A stretch of DNA of 5,975 bases from an uncultured Lacticaseibacillus sp. Its GTDB lineage: Bacteria > Bacillota > Bacilli > Lactobacillales > Lactobacillaceae. Each line of letters opens with the position of its first letter. The first letter of the stretch is position 1. The stretch is from assembly GCA_934339215.1 (NCBI GenBank), contig CAKRHU010000107.1:1-5975 (forward strand), in the 5' to 3' direction. A model generated the notes under the pieces. It had not been told where the DNA came from. It did not search any database and saw only the letters and a list, made by a program, of their open reading frames with translations. Below are positions 1-5,254 of this stretch, in pieces. The translations under genes and the position numbers were made by a program.

Positions 1-231
1 GTCAGCTTTGGGGTGAAGCAGTGTGACAATCTTTTGTGATTCTTTTGTGGATTCGATCGAAATCGGCAATATCTTTAGAATGTATGCGTCGAAACGTTGA
101 GATAACGGGCGTTCATTCTTTCGATAATCTTTTGCCGATTTTTTGTTCGATACGAGTAAGCGCTATATACAAACGAATCCTCCCGTCGTATCATGAACCT
201 AAAGACGTTGTCACGATATGGGAGAAAGCTT
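1..231. other. Gene-free left edge with a weak promoter candidate
   Basis: No convincing coding region is seen here; the open frames lack ribosome binding sites and look like chance. The stretch is AT-rich at its start, with a TCTTTTGTG nonamer repeated 11 bp apart (30-38 and 41-49) and a 10-bp palindrome TTCGATCGAA at 52-61. A possible plus-strand promoter is TTGTTC (143-148), a 17-bp gap, then TATACA (166-171). It would start transcription about 55 bp before the broken gene at 232. The promoter is an inference from weak matches. Confidence 0.35.
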
Positions 232-743
232 ATGACGACTGCGGTACCAGATCGCTGGGAACTTGAACTTGTCATCAAAGAAGCTGGGTTATTGCCAGAC
301 CATAACTTTTTTGCAGCTTGGCGGATTCCGAATGATACGGCTTATGATTTCGCAACGTTGGCTGATGTTGGTGGCACAAGGTGGGGCCGATGAGCTTGAC
401 GGCAACTGGTATACTAGTGTTTACGCCGACGATGATCGCAATTGCCAATAACGTGACTGAAAAGAAAATCCTGAATCATCAAGTCACCTTTGAAACCATT
501 CGTCGGGTTGCGGAGCGCAATTTCACCGCGCTTCAACATAAGGATGAAGTGCACCTACAATTTGATCATGGTGATGAGTATTACAATGGTTTTGTATTGG
601 CAAAATATTGGTTAAGCGAGCGTTATCGCAGTGACAATTTCTGGCAATTAGCCGCTCATGGCTTTTATCACCGGATGGCGCCGCGCTTTCCTCAAAACGA
701 AAAAAGTTGTGCGACCGGCAAAATCGGGGGCACAACTTTTTAG
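232..743 (+). pseudogene. Frameshifted hypothetical gene
   Basis: I do not recognise the family. The proposed start is the ATG at 232, which has GGGAGAAAG at 220-228 in front of it. The frame starting there reads MTTAVPDRWELELVIKEAG and onward to a stop at 391-393. A second frame continues plausibly (GGADELDGNWYTSVYADDD) and stops at 449-451. A third frame carries the C-terminal half, including VTFETIRRVAERNF and DEYYNGFVLAKYWLSERYR, and ends at 743. Joining them needs two one-base insertions, the first probably in the TTGGTGG run near 367-374; a single shift straight from the first to the third frame is also possible. The last frame runs through the left arm, loop and right arm of the terminator hairpin, so its natural stop is probably lost too. 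The intact product would be a soluble, acidic protein of about 155-170 residues. A sequencing error cannot be excluded from one sequence. Confidence 0.55.
701..741. terminator. Bidirectional Rho-independent terminator
   Basis: Two perfect 12-bp arms, AAAAAGTTGTGC (701-712) and GCACAACTTTTT (730-741), flank a 17-nt loop that itself contains CCG/CGG. An A-run on the left and a T-run on the right let it work on both strands. It lies between the ends of two convergent genes, at 743 and 745. Confidence 0.85.
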
Positions 744-744
744 A

Positions 745-1316
745 TTACAAACCAATTGTTTGATCATCATCGAAAAATGCGAGTTCAGTATTGCTGATCA
801 GCCGACTATATCCGAATGTGTTGATGACTTTGGTCAGTTCGATTTCTGATTCGTGATAAGGAATCTGTTTGATGTTGAGGACATCGCGAAGTGGCAAGTC
901 GTTGGGGTGATCCAATAAGTAACGCGCCGCCTTGGCGCCAGGAATGCGTAAATAAAAATCAATGCCTGTTGCGACGAGATGTAGGATACTATGAAAAGCC
1001 GGATCGACAGTATTTTTACCGCCAACGAACACGCCATTGGCAGGCGCGCGACGCTGCCAAAAGAGATCCACTGTTGTTGGCGTAAAGGCCCAAAGTGGCT
1101 GATCTTGGTTAGTGAACGTCAGAGTCCCATCTTTTAAGATGACCGTGATTTGGTGTTTGCGCTCATTGAGTAGCGGCGCAAAAGTGCCTAGCTCAGGGAA
1201 TTGTAAACCGTCAACTTTTAGTGCATGGACTTGGACAATGCGACCATTGATCGCTGATCGCTAGCCGGTAAGCCGTGTAAAGCAACTTGCGCAAAAGCAG
1301 CTTGAACCTTTTCCAT
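745..1316 (-). pseudogene. Hypothetical gene split by one frameshift at a 7-bp repeat
   Basis: The family is not recognised. The minus-strand start at 1316 is well supported: AAGGAGG at 1330-1324 lies 7 nt before the ATG. The first frame reads MEKVQAAFAQVALHGLPAS and soon meets a stop after passing 1248-1261. A second frame, open from just before the repeat, carries INGRIVQVHALKVDGLQFPE, then NERKHQITVILKDGTLTF, FTPTTVDLFWQRRAPANGVF, RIPGAKAARYLLDHPNDLP and ELAFFDDDQTIGL, ending at 745. The break coincides with two tandem copies of TGATCGC. Adding one copy (7 bp) joins the two frames exactly: 572 + 7 = 579 bp, a 192-residue protein. No membrane span or signal peptide is visible; the central part alternates short beta-like segments. 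It has its own promoter with a LytTR-like site. It may be a dead gene, a phase-variable gene in the OFF state, or a sequencing error. Confidence 0.6.
1248..1261. repeat. Heptanucleotide tandem repeat, two copies
   Basis: TGATCGC occurs twice in direct succession (1248-1254 and 1255-1261), followed by a further T. It lies about 55 bp inside a minus-strand gene. Because 7 is not a multiple of 3, each gain or loss of a copy changes the frame. In the present two-copy state the frame is broken; a three-copy state would be open (residues ..PASDQRSAINGR..). Confidence 0.75.
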
Positions 1317-1345
1317 GATGATGCCTCCTTATGAATTTCAAGTTC

Positions 1346-1376
1346 AGTATATCACTAGCCAAGCCCTTTGACTCAA
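1346..1376 (-). promoter_or_regulatory. Extended -10 promoter of the 745-1316 gene
   Basis: On the minus strand there is TTGAGT (1376-1371), a long 19-bp gap, then TATACT (1351-1346), preceded by TGA to form an extended -10. The poor -35 spacing fits a promoter that needs an activator, and a candidate activator site lies directly upstream. Transcription would begin about 15 bp before the ribosome binding site. Confidence 0.5.
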
Positions 1377-1383
1377 GTTTGCG

Positions 1384-1413
1384 CTAAACGTCGACTTTTG
1401 CGGGCTAAACGTT
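1384..1413 (-). promoter_or_regulatory. LytTR-type direct repeats (putative activator site)
   Basis: Read on the minus strand, AACGTTTAG (1413-1405) and GACGTTTAG (1392-1384) are 9-bp direct repeats with a 12-bp gap (21-bp period). The published LytTR consensus is [TA][AC][CA]GTTN[AG][TG] in two copies about 12-13 bp apart. The first repeat fits at all nine positions; the second fails only at its first base. The inner repeat ends 32 bp before the -10 box. Orientation and distance point to control of the minus-strand gene at 745-1316. The regulator is not in this window; assignment is by motif only. Confidence 0.5.
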
Positions 1414-1427
1414 ATATTGCTTCAAAA

Positions 1428-1456
1428 TTGCCAGATCCAAGCATTCAAGTTATCCT
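1428..1456 (+). promoter_or_regulatory. Promoter of the 34-residue membrane peptide gene
   Basis: TTGCCA (1428-1433), a 17-bp gap, then TATCCT (1451-1456). It would give a leader of about 25 nt before the ATG at 1488. The -35 matches five of six consensus bases and the -10 four of six. Confidence 0.5.
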
Positions 1457-1487
1457 ACCTATGCGTTCACACAAAGGGGGGATCGTG

Positions 1488-1592
1488 ATGTTATCTTGGG
1501 TGATGCTGATCGTATTGAGTTTGTTAGTTGTCGGGTTGCTTGGGGTGATCACTTTCGTCATGTATGAAGTGCACAAACAAAACCATGAGTGA
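1488..1592 (+). CDS. 34-residue single-span membrane peptide
   Basis: This small ORF has a G-rich ribosome binding site (AAAGGGGGG, 1473-1481) about 6 nt before the ATG at 1488; a GTG sits immediately before it at 1485. The protein begins MLSWVMLIVLSLLVVGLLGV, a hydrophobic helix covering about residues 2-26, and ends in a short polar tail (YEVHKQNHE). The expected topology is one transmembrane helix; neither end has a strong charge bias, so orientation is open. A promoter lies in front and a terminator begins 4 bp after the stop, so it appears to be its own transcription unit. The longer reading with a start at 1368 lacks a ribosome binding site and overlaps the divergent promoter. Function is unknown; candidates are a small regulator of a membrane protein or a type I toxin-like peptide, though no antisense RNA is evident. 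Confidence 0.65.
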   Translation: MLSWVMLIVLSLLVVGLLGVITFVMYEVHKQNHE

Positions 1593-1596
1593 ACGC

Positions 1597-1633
1597 AAAA
1601 AAGCCGGCTGGAAAAATTTCTAGTCGGCTTTTT
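1597..1633. terminator. Bidirectional Rho-independent terminator
   Basis: AAAAAGCCGGCT (1598-1609) pairs with AGTCGGCTTTTT (1622-1633) with one G-T wobble, around an AT-rich 12-nt loop. T-runs are present on both strands. It ends the small membrane peptide gene on the plus strand and the patatin gene, whose stop is at 1640, on the minus strand. Confidence 0.85.
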
Positions 1634-1639
1634 CAATGA

Positions 1640-2497
1640 TCAGGCATTGAGGTAAGCTTGCATCGCAGTCAGTTGTGCCTTGGCGTCGGCCATCCCTGTG
1701 GCATGCAAGGCTTCAAGCTTATCCGTGTCGCGCTCCAAACGGCCGACGGTGACCGGCTGCGCTGGCGCGATCACAAAAGTTTTCCCTTGGGCTTCCAATG
1801 TCTGCAATTGTTCAGCTTGGCGATTGTACATTTCAGGCCGACCGATCGCGGTTTCGACAAATGCTGGATAATTGCTGAAAGCTTGTTGATAGGCACGGCG
1901 CAACACGGCACTGGTAGCATTTTTACGATAGGTGCGCTCACGGGTACGGATCACGACGATTTTGTCATAACCGTTGGCTTGGGCGTATTCATAGGGAATG
2001 GAATCAGCGACGCCACCGTCTAAGCATAAACCGTAACCGGTATAAGCTGGCGCCGAGATAAAAGGCATCGCCGAACTTGCTTTTAAGTTGGCGACTAAGT
2101 CTTGGCCTTGTGGGGAGTGGAAGTATACCGCACGGCCTTTGACCATGGAGGTGGCGACCACCACAAATTCCATGGGGCTGGTGCGATAAGTCAACTCGTC
2201 AAAATCTTCCCAGTCGCCACCATGGGATTCAAATAAATAATCTAAGTTGATAATATCTTGGCGACGCAAAGCGCGGCGCAAGGAGATATAATTGCGATCC
2301 ATGCGGTGGTGCACGTTGACCGCATTGGTGCGGCCAGGTTGATGGGAGATATAATTCGTGCCGCTGAGTGCGCCGGCAGATACGCCGATGACGGTTTTAA
2401 ATTGGAGGCCTTGTTGCATGAAAAAGTCCAGCACGCCGGCAGTATATTGCCCGCGCATGGCGCCACCTTCAAGGACTAAGGCTGCATTATAAAGCAT
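1640..2497 (-). CDS. Patatin-like phospholipase family protein
   Basis: A predicted serine lipid acyl hydrolase of 285 residues, in the bacterial group that includes E. coli YjjU. The start chosen is the ATG at 2497, with AAGGAGG 7 nt upstream (2510-2504); a longer frame reaching 2596 only runs through the upstream gene. Family marks are clear: the oxyanion-hole glycine motif GGAMRG at residues 11-16 followed by a TAGVLDFF helix, the nucleophile elbow GVSAG with Ser40 (38-42), and the second member of the Ser-Asp dyad in DGG with Asp160. No signal peptide is seen, so it is probably cytoplasmic or loosely membrane-bound, acting on phospholipid or other acyl esters; the true substrate is unknown. 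It is the second gene of an operon: its start lies inside the end of the HxlR-type regulator gene (11-bp overlap), suggesting translational coupling. Length and catalytic residues look intact. Confidence 0.9.
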   Translation of the reverse strand: MLYNAALVLEGGAMRGQYTAGVLDFFMQQGLQFKTVIGVSAGALSGTNYISHQPGRTNAVNVHHRMDRNYISLRRALRRQDIINLDYLFESHGGDWEDFDELTYRTSPMEFVVVATSMVKGRAVYFHSPQGQDLVANLKASSAMPFISAPAYTGYGLCLDGGVADSIPYEYAQANGYDKIVVIRTRERTYRKNATSAVLRRAYQQAFSNYPAFVETAIGRPEMYNRQAEQLQTLEAQGKTFVIAPAQPVTVGRLERDTDKLEALHATGMADAKAQLTAMQAYLNA

Positions 2498-2906
2498 GTG
2501 ACGCCTCCTTGGGCACAATGGTTTCATCGGCGGTAAATTTGGGCTGAACTTGAAGCTCGGCGATGCGGGCATCCCCCCATTGGCACATCGCATCAATGAT
2601 CGGCATTAAGGAATGACCCAGTGGGGTGATCGCATAGCTGACTTTATTTTGACCATCAGGGGCAACGTTGCGGGTGATCAAGCGATCTTGTTCGAGTTCG
2701 CGCAGTTGGTTGGTCAACACTTTATGGGTGATGGTAGGGAGTAGTCGGCGCAATTCATTGAAGCGATAAGCGCCATGTTCATCTAAGTGGCAAAGCAAAA
2801 TCAATTTCCATTTGCCGGAAAACATCGCCAAAGTCAGTTCTTTGGCACAAGAGAAATCACCATTTTCAAGGCGGGTGAGGGCGTCTTTGCGGACAATATC
2901 AGTCAT
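2487..2906 (-). CDS. HxlR-family winged-helix transcriptional regulator
   Basis: A 139-residue DNA-binding regulator. The start at 2906 (MTDIVRKDALTRL) has AAAGGA at 2918-2913, 6 nt upstream; the longer reading to 2987 would consume the divergent promoter. The HxlR core is plain: FSCAKELTLAMFSGKWKLIL, then YRFNELRRLLPTITHKVLTN with QLRELEQDRLITR (recognition helix and wing), and YAITPLGHSLMPIIDAMCQW. Cys20 sits where the redox-sensing cysteine of HypR/YodB/QorR-type members lies, although the usual Pro after it is Ala here. Further cysteines occur in LLCHL and MCQW. Members usually repress a divergent oxidoreductase gene and release it on quinone, aldehyde or disulfide stress; the neighbouring aldo/keto reductase fits this. 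The gene overlaps patatin downstream by 11 bp. Self-regulation through the shared intergenic region is likely. Target and inducer are inferred. Confidence 0.9.
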   Translation of the reverse strand: MTDIVRKDALTRLENGDFSCAKELTLAMFSGKWKLILLCHLDEHGAYRFNELRRLLPTITHKVLTNQLRELEQDRLITRNVAPDGQNKVSYAITPLGHSLMPIIDAMCQWGDARIAELQVQPKFTADETIVPKEASHAL

Positions 2907-2939
2907 CGTGAATCCTTTCAGGCACAAATTAGTGCGTGC

Positions 2940-2968
2940 TAGTATCTTTAGAGTCCCCAGTATAAAAT
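2940..2968 (+). promoter_or_regulatory. Candidate promoter of the aldo/keto reductase gene
   Basis: A good -10 (TATAAA 2961-2966, or TAAAAT 2963-2968) is present, but no good -35; TAGTAT at 2940-2945 is 17 bp from the second option. The -10 overlaps that of the opposite promoter, so the two genes probably compete for polymerase or are repressed together. Confidence 0.35.
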
Positions 2969-2974
2969 AGATAC
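2942..2974. promoter_or_regulatory. Inverted repeat, putative HxlR-type operator
   Basis: GTATCT (2942-2947) and AGATAC (2969-2974) are perfect 6-bp inverted halves, each followed inwards by one mismatch and then T-rich or A-rich bases, 27 bp apart centre to centre. They frame the -10 elements of both divergent promoters. HxlR regulators bind as dimers to inverted repeats in such divergent regions; that this is the actual site is inferred. An AGTAT direct repeat at 2941 and 2959 is an alternative arrangement. Confidence 0.45.
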
Positions 2975-2987
2975 CGTCAAGTTTCAA
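2959..2987 (-). promoter_or_regulatory. Promoter of the hxlR-type/patatin operon
   Basis: On the minus strand there is TTGAAA (2987-2982), a 17-bp gap, then TATACT (2964-2959). Both boxes are close to consensus. It gives a leader of about 45 nt before the start at 2906. The -10 lies inside the inverted repeat of the divergent region, so a bound repressor would cover it. Confidence 0.65.
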
Positions 2988-3001
2988 ATTTGGAGGCCAT
3001 T

Positions 3002-3979
3002 ATGAAATATCGCGAATTCGGTAAAACTGGTTTTAAAATCTCGGAAGTATCGCTGGGCACTTGGCAACTCGGCGGCAAGTGGGGCGCACCTTACAACTTA
3101 AAAGATGCGCAGGATACTTTGCAGGCCGCCTATGATCACGGCGTCAACTTCTTTGACACCGCTGATGGCTATCAAGGTGGCGAAAGTGAAAAAGCAGTGG
3201 GCGCCTTCGTCCGTGAACACCCAGATGTCCACTTTACCACCAAAATCGGCCACAAAGAAACGCCTTATTCAATTGAACACTTCAACGCCGAACACTTGCG
3301 CAAGTACGTTGATGACTCGTTGAAGAACATGGGCGTTGACGCCTTGGATTGTGTGTTGTTGCACTGCCCGCCAACCGATGCTTATTATGATCCGTCGATT
3401 TTTGCGGCGTTGGATGACTTGAAGCGTGAAGGCAAGATCTTAAACTACGGGGTTTCGGTACAACGCATCGAAGAAGCTATCAAAGCCTTAGATTATGATA
3501 TTTCTGCCGTGGAGATCATTTTCAACATGTTCCGTTTGCGCCCGGCTGAAGTCTTCTTTGATTTGGCCAAGCAACACCATGTCGGCATTTTAGCCCGGGT
3601 GCCGTTAGCTTCTGGTTTGTTATCTGGCAAAATGTCTGCCAACACGACTTTTGCGCCAACCGATCAGCGCACCAATAACCGCAACGGGGAATTATTTGAT
3701 AAAGGGGAAACCTTCTCTGGCGTGGATTTCTTAACCGGGGTCCAAGCCGCTGATGAATTGAAACAACGTCTAGGGACTGAGAACTTGGCCGGGGATGCCT
3801 TGCGTTACATTCTGATGTATGATGCGGTGTCTGCGGTGATTCCAGGCGCTTCTAATCCCAACCAAATTGAGCGCAACACCAGCGCTTCAGATCTGCCAGC
3901 GTTAACGGCTGAACAGATGCAGATCGTGCAAGCCGTCTATGATGAGAAAATCAAAAATCCAGTGCATTATCTTTGGTAA
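3002..3979 (+). CDS. Aldo/keto reductase
   Basis: A 325-residue NAD(P)H-dependent oxidoreductase that reduces aldehydes or ketones to alcohols in the cytoplasm. The start at 3002 (MKYREFGKTGFKISEVSLGT) has TGGAGG 5 nt upstream (2991-2996). The catalytic tetrad is complete: Asp52 and Tyr57 in FDTADGYQGGESE, Lys81 in TTKIG, and His121 in VLLHCPP. The C-terminal half shows ILARVPLASGLLSGK, then AVIPGASNPNQIERN, the cofactor-binding loop typical of the family, and the usual closing NPVHYLW. It resembles the YhdN/IolS type, but the substrate cannot be told from sequence. The gene is alone between a divergent HxlR-type regulator gene and a terminator 7 bp after its stop. The layout suggests induction by reactive carbonyls or thiol stress through that regulator. 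No defect is seen. Confidence 0.95.
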   Translation: MKYREFGKTGFKISEVSLGTWQLGGKWGAPYNLKDAQDTLQAAYDHGVNFFDTADGYQGGESEKAVGAFVREHPDVHFTTKIGHKETPYSIEHFNAEHLRKYVDDSLKNMGVDALDCVLLHCPPTDAYYDPSIFAALDDLKREGKILNYGVSVQRIEEAIKALDYDISAVEIIFNMFRLRPAEVFFDLAKQHHVGILARVPLASGLLSGKMSANTTFAPTDQRTNNRNGELFDKGETFSGVDFLTGVQAADELKQRLGTENLAGDALRYILMYDAVSAVIPGASNPNQIERNTSASDLPALTAEQMQIVQAVYDEKIKNPVHYLW

Positions 3980-3986
3980 TATTTTG

Positions 3987-4015
3987 AAACCGTCGCGCGA
4001 CTGCGGCGGTTTTTT
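3987..4015 (+). terminator. Rho-independent terminator after the aldo/keto reductase
   Basis: AAACCGTCGC (3987-3996) pairs with GCGGCGGTTT (4003-4012), with one wobble and a 6-nt loop, and runs into a T6 tract at 4010-4015. It begins 7 bp after the reductase stop. Confidence 0.88.
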
Positions 4016-4025
4016 CATATCGGTC

Positions 4026-4075
4026 TTTACACGATTGCGACACAACTTTTACGCCCTTAAGGCTTGATTTTTACA
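4026..4075 (+). promoter_or_regulatory. Pho-box-like direct repeats upstream of pstS
   Basis: TTTACA (4026-4031), TTTACG (4048-4053) and TTTACA (4070-4075) are spaced by exactly 22 bp, two helical turns. Bacillus-type PhoP boxes are TT(A/T/C)ACA hexamers at an 11-bp period; the intermediate positions here are degenerate (GCGACA at 4037, AAGGCT at 4059). The last repeat ends 9 bp before the -10, close to the -22 edge known for PhoP activation. Together with pstS downstream, this supports induction by phosphate starvation. The regulator itself is not in the window. Confidence 0.6.
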
Positions 4076-4090
4076 AGCGCTCTTTATGCT
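4064..4090 (+). promoter_or_regulatory. pstS core promoter
   Basis: A -10 of TATGCT (4085-4090) has only a poorly spaced -35, TTGATT at 4064-4069 with a 15-bp gap. The weak -35 region is overlapped by the TTTACA repeats, as expected for an activator-dependent promoter. The leader to the ATG is about 40 nt. Confidence 0.5.
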
Positions 4091-4135
4091 AAAGGTGTTT
4101 TCTGAAGTGGCAAACATCAAAGGAGCGAATGATCC

Positions 4136-5032
4136 ATGAAACGAAAATCGACGCTAATTTTAGGCATGATGTTGCTGAGTGTGGTCAGCGTGTTAGTCAG
4201 TTGCGGCAATGCTACAAGTTCAACAACGACTTCCAGTTCCTCAACAACGGCGGCTACCAAAGTCGTCGCCGTGGGTTCGACGGCTTTACAACCCTTAGTG
4301 GAACAAGCCGCGCAACTGTATACGACTGATCATCCAACTGCCAAAATCACCGTTCAAGGTGGCGGGTCAGGGACTGGTTTGTCACAAGTGGCCCAAGGCT
4401 CGGTGACTGTCGGCAATTCGGATATTTTCGCGGAACAAGAAGCCGGCCTTGATGCGACTAAGCTCAAAGATCATCAAGTCGCAGTCGTCGGGATGGCACC
4501 AGTGGTTAATCCAGACGTTGGCGTGAAGAATGTCACGATGAGTCAGTTGCGGGACATTTTCACTGGGAAAATTACCAATTGGCAAACGCTCGGCGGCAAG
4601 AATGAAAAAATCACCGTGGTCAATCGTGCGGCTGGTTCTGGGACACGGGCGACTTTTGAAGCCGCCGTGATGAATGGGCAAAAGGCGATGACCACGCAAG
4701 AGCAAGATTCTAACGGGACGGTGCAAAAAATCGTGGCGGGTACGCCTGGCGCGATCAGCTACTTGGCTTTTTCTTATGTGAAGTCTGATGTGCCGGCGTT
4801 GTCAGTCGATGGCGTGAAACCAACGGCGGCCAATGTGCAAACCAACAAATGGAAGATCTGGTCGTACGAGCACATGTACACCAAAGGCACACCTGATGCG
4901 GGCACCAAAGCGTTCTTAGACTTTATGAATTCTAGTGCCGTGCAGAAAAGTTTAGTCACCAAGCTCGGCTATATTTCGATTCAAGCGATGAAAGTGACCA
5001 AAGACGCGAACAACAAAGTTTCACCGTTATAA
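4136..5032 (+). CDS. pstS: Phosphate ABC transporter substrate-binding lipoprotein
   Basis: A 298-residue phosphate-binding protein anchored outside the membrane, delivering phosphate to a PstCAB permease. The ATG at 4136 follows AAAGGAG (4119-4125) by 10 nt. Residues 1-23 form a lipoprotein signal peptide (KRK, hydrophobic stretch, lipobox LVSC with Cys23), then a Ser/Thr-rich linker to about residue 41. Phosphate-site motifs are present in order: GSTALQPL (47-54), GGGSGTGLS (75-83), GNSD (93-96) and RAAGSGTR (164-171), matching the Ser/Asp/Arg/Ser-Gly-Thr ligands of known PstS. IFTGKITNWQTLGG (141-154) is the usual family signature. Unlike a standard pst operon, no pstC, pstA or pstB follows: a 31-residue ORF starts 14 bp later, then a terminator. 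It is therefore a solo receptor that may serve a permease encoded elsewhere. Pho-like repeats precede it. No defect is visible. Confidence 0.93.
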   Translation: MKRKSTLILGMMLLSVVSVLVSCGNATSSTTTSSSSTTAATKVVAVGSTALQPLVEQAAQLYTTDHPTAKITVQGGGSGTGLSQVAQGSVTVGNSDIFAEQEAGLDATKLKDHQVAVVGMAPVVNPDVGVKNVTMSQLRDIFTGKITNWQTLGGKNEKITVVNRAAGSGTRATFEAAVMNGQKAMTTQEQDSNGTVQKIVAGTPGAISYLAFSYVKSDVPALSVDGVKPTAANVQTNKWKIWSYEHMYTKGTPDAGTKAFLDFMNSSAVQKSLVTKLGYISIQAMKVTKDANNKVSPL

Positions 5033-5046
5033 AGCGGGTGAAGAAG

Positions 5047-5142
5047 ATGCTAGTCATACTGATCGGAATCGGATCGTTTGGCGTCACGTATTGGGCGATG
5101 AGCGATCATGCTAAGCGGCGCATCGCAGTTAAACAGCGTTAA
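5047..5142 (+). CDS. 31-residue membrane micro-ORF behind pstS
   Basis: This ORF starts 14 nt after the pstS stop. GGTGA (5037-5041), which pairs with the 3' part of the anti-Shine-Dalgarno sequence, lies 5 nt before the ATG at 5047. The product begins MLVILIGIGSFGVTYWAM, one probable transmembrane helix (residues 1-18), and ends in a strongly basic tail (HAKRRIAVKQR), so the C-terminus should face the cytoplasm by the positive-inside rule. The stop overlaps the first bases of the terminator stem, so it is the last gene of the pstS transcript. Function is unknown; a role connected with PstS or its permease is only suggested by position. The small size makes a chance ORF possible, but the start signal and charge pattern favour a real gene. 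Confidence 0.55.
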   Translation: MLVILIGIGSFGVTYWAMSDHAKRRIAVKQR

Positions 5143-5177
5143 GGCCTCGGCCTATCGTGAAAGCGGTGGGCCTTTTT
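5141..5177 (+). terminator. Rho-independent terminator of the pstS unit
   Basis: AAGGCC (5141-5146) pairs with GGCCTT (5169-5174), followed by a T-run at 5173-5177. The loop is long, about 22 nt, and the stem short, so it may be of moderate strength. It separates the pstS unit from the universal stress protein gene. Confidence 0.6.
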
Positions 5178-5192
5178 CATGCCCAGCTCAAA

Positions 5193-5222
5193 TTGGTTTG
5201 TGGTGCGCGAACTTGTTATGAT
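5193..5222 (+). promoter_or_regulatory. Promoter of the universal stress protein gene
   Basis: TTGGTT (5193-5198), an 18-bp gap, then TATGAT (5217-5222) with TGT before it, an extended -10. The start of transcription would be near 5229, only about 10 bp before the ribosome binding site. Confidence 0.5.
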
Positions 5223-5254
5223 AATAGTAGAAACACACCAAAGGAGGAATGCAG

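Noticed and set aside
1..26. Possible C-terminal end of an upstream gene (frame ending TGA at 24-26)
   Set aside because: Only seven codons are visible, too few to support a coding call.
30..61. TCTTTTGTG direct repeat with 11-bp period and TTCGATCGAA palindrome
   Set aside because: Short, with no clear promoter or gene next to it; chance is likely in AT-rich DNA.
1368..1487. N-terminal extension of the small membrane peptide to a start at 1368
   Set aside because: No ribosome binding site, it overlaps the divergent promoter and repeats, and the start at 1488 is well placed.
1658..2023. Plus-strand ORF opposite the patatin gene
   Set aside because: Antisense shadow of a conserved gene, without a ribosome binding site or recognisable motif.
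2498..2596. Longer patatin reading beginning at 2596
   Set aside because: It lies inside the HxlR-type gene in another frame; the ATG at 2497 has a strong AAGGAGG and the family's usual N-terminus.
4382..4726. Minus-strand ORF opposite pstS
   Set aside because: Shadow of the pstS coding frame; no start signal and low-complexity composition.
5249..5254. ATG at 5249 as start of the universal stress protein
   Set aside because: Only 1 nt from the end of AAAGGAGG; the ATG at 5255 has normal spacing and gives the typical N-terminus.
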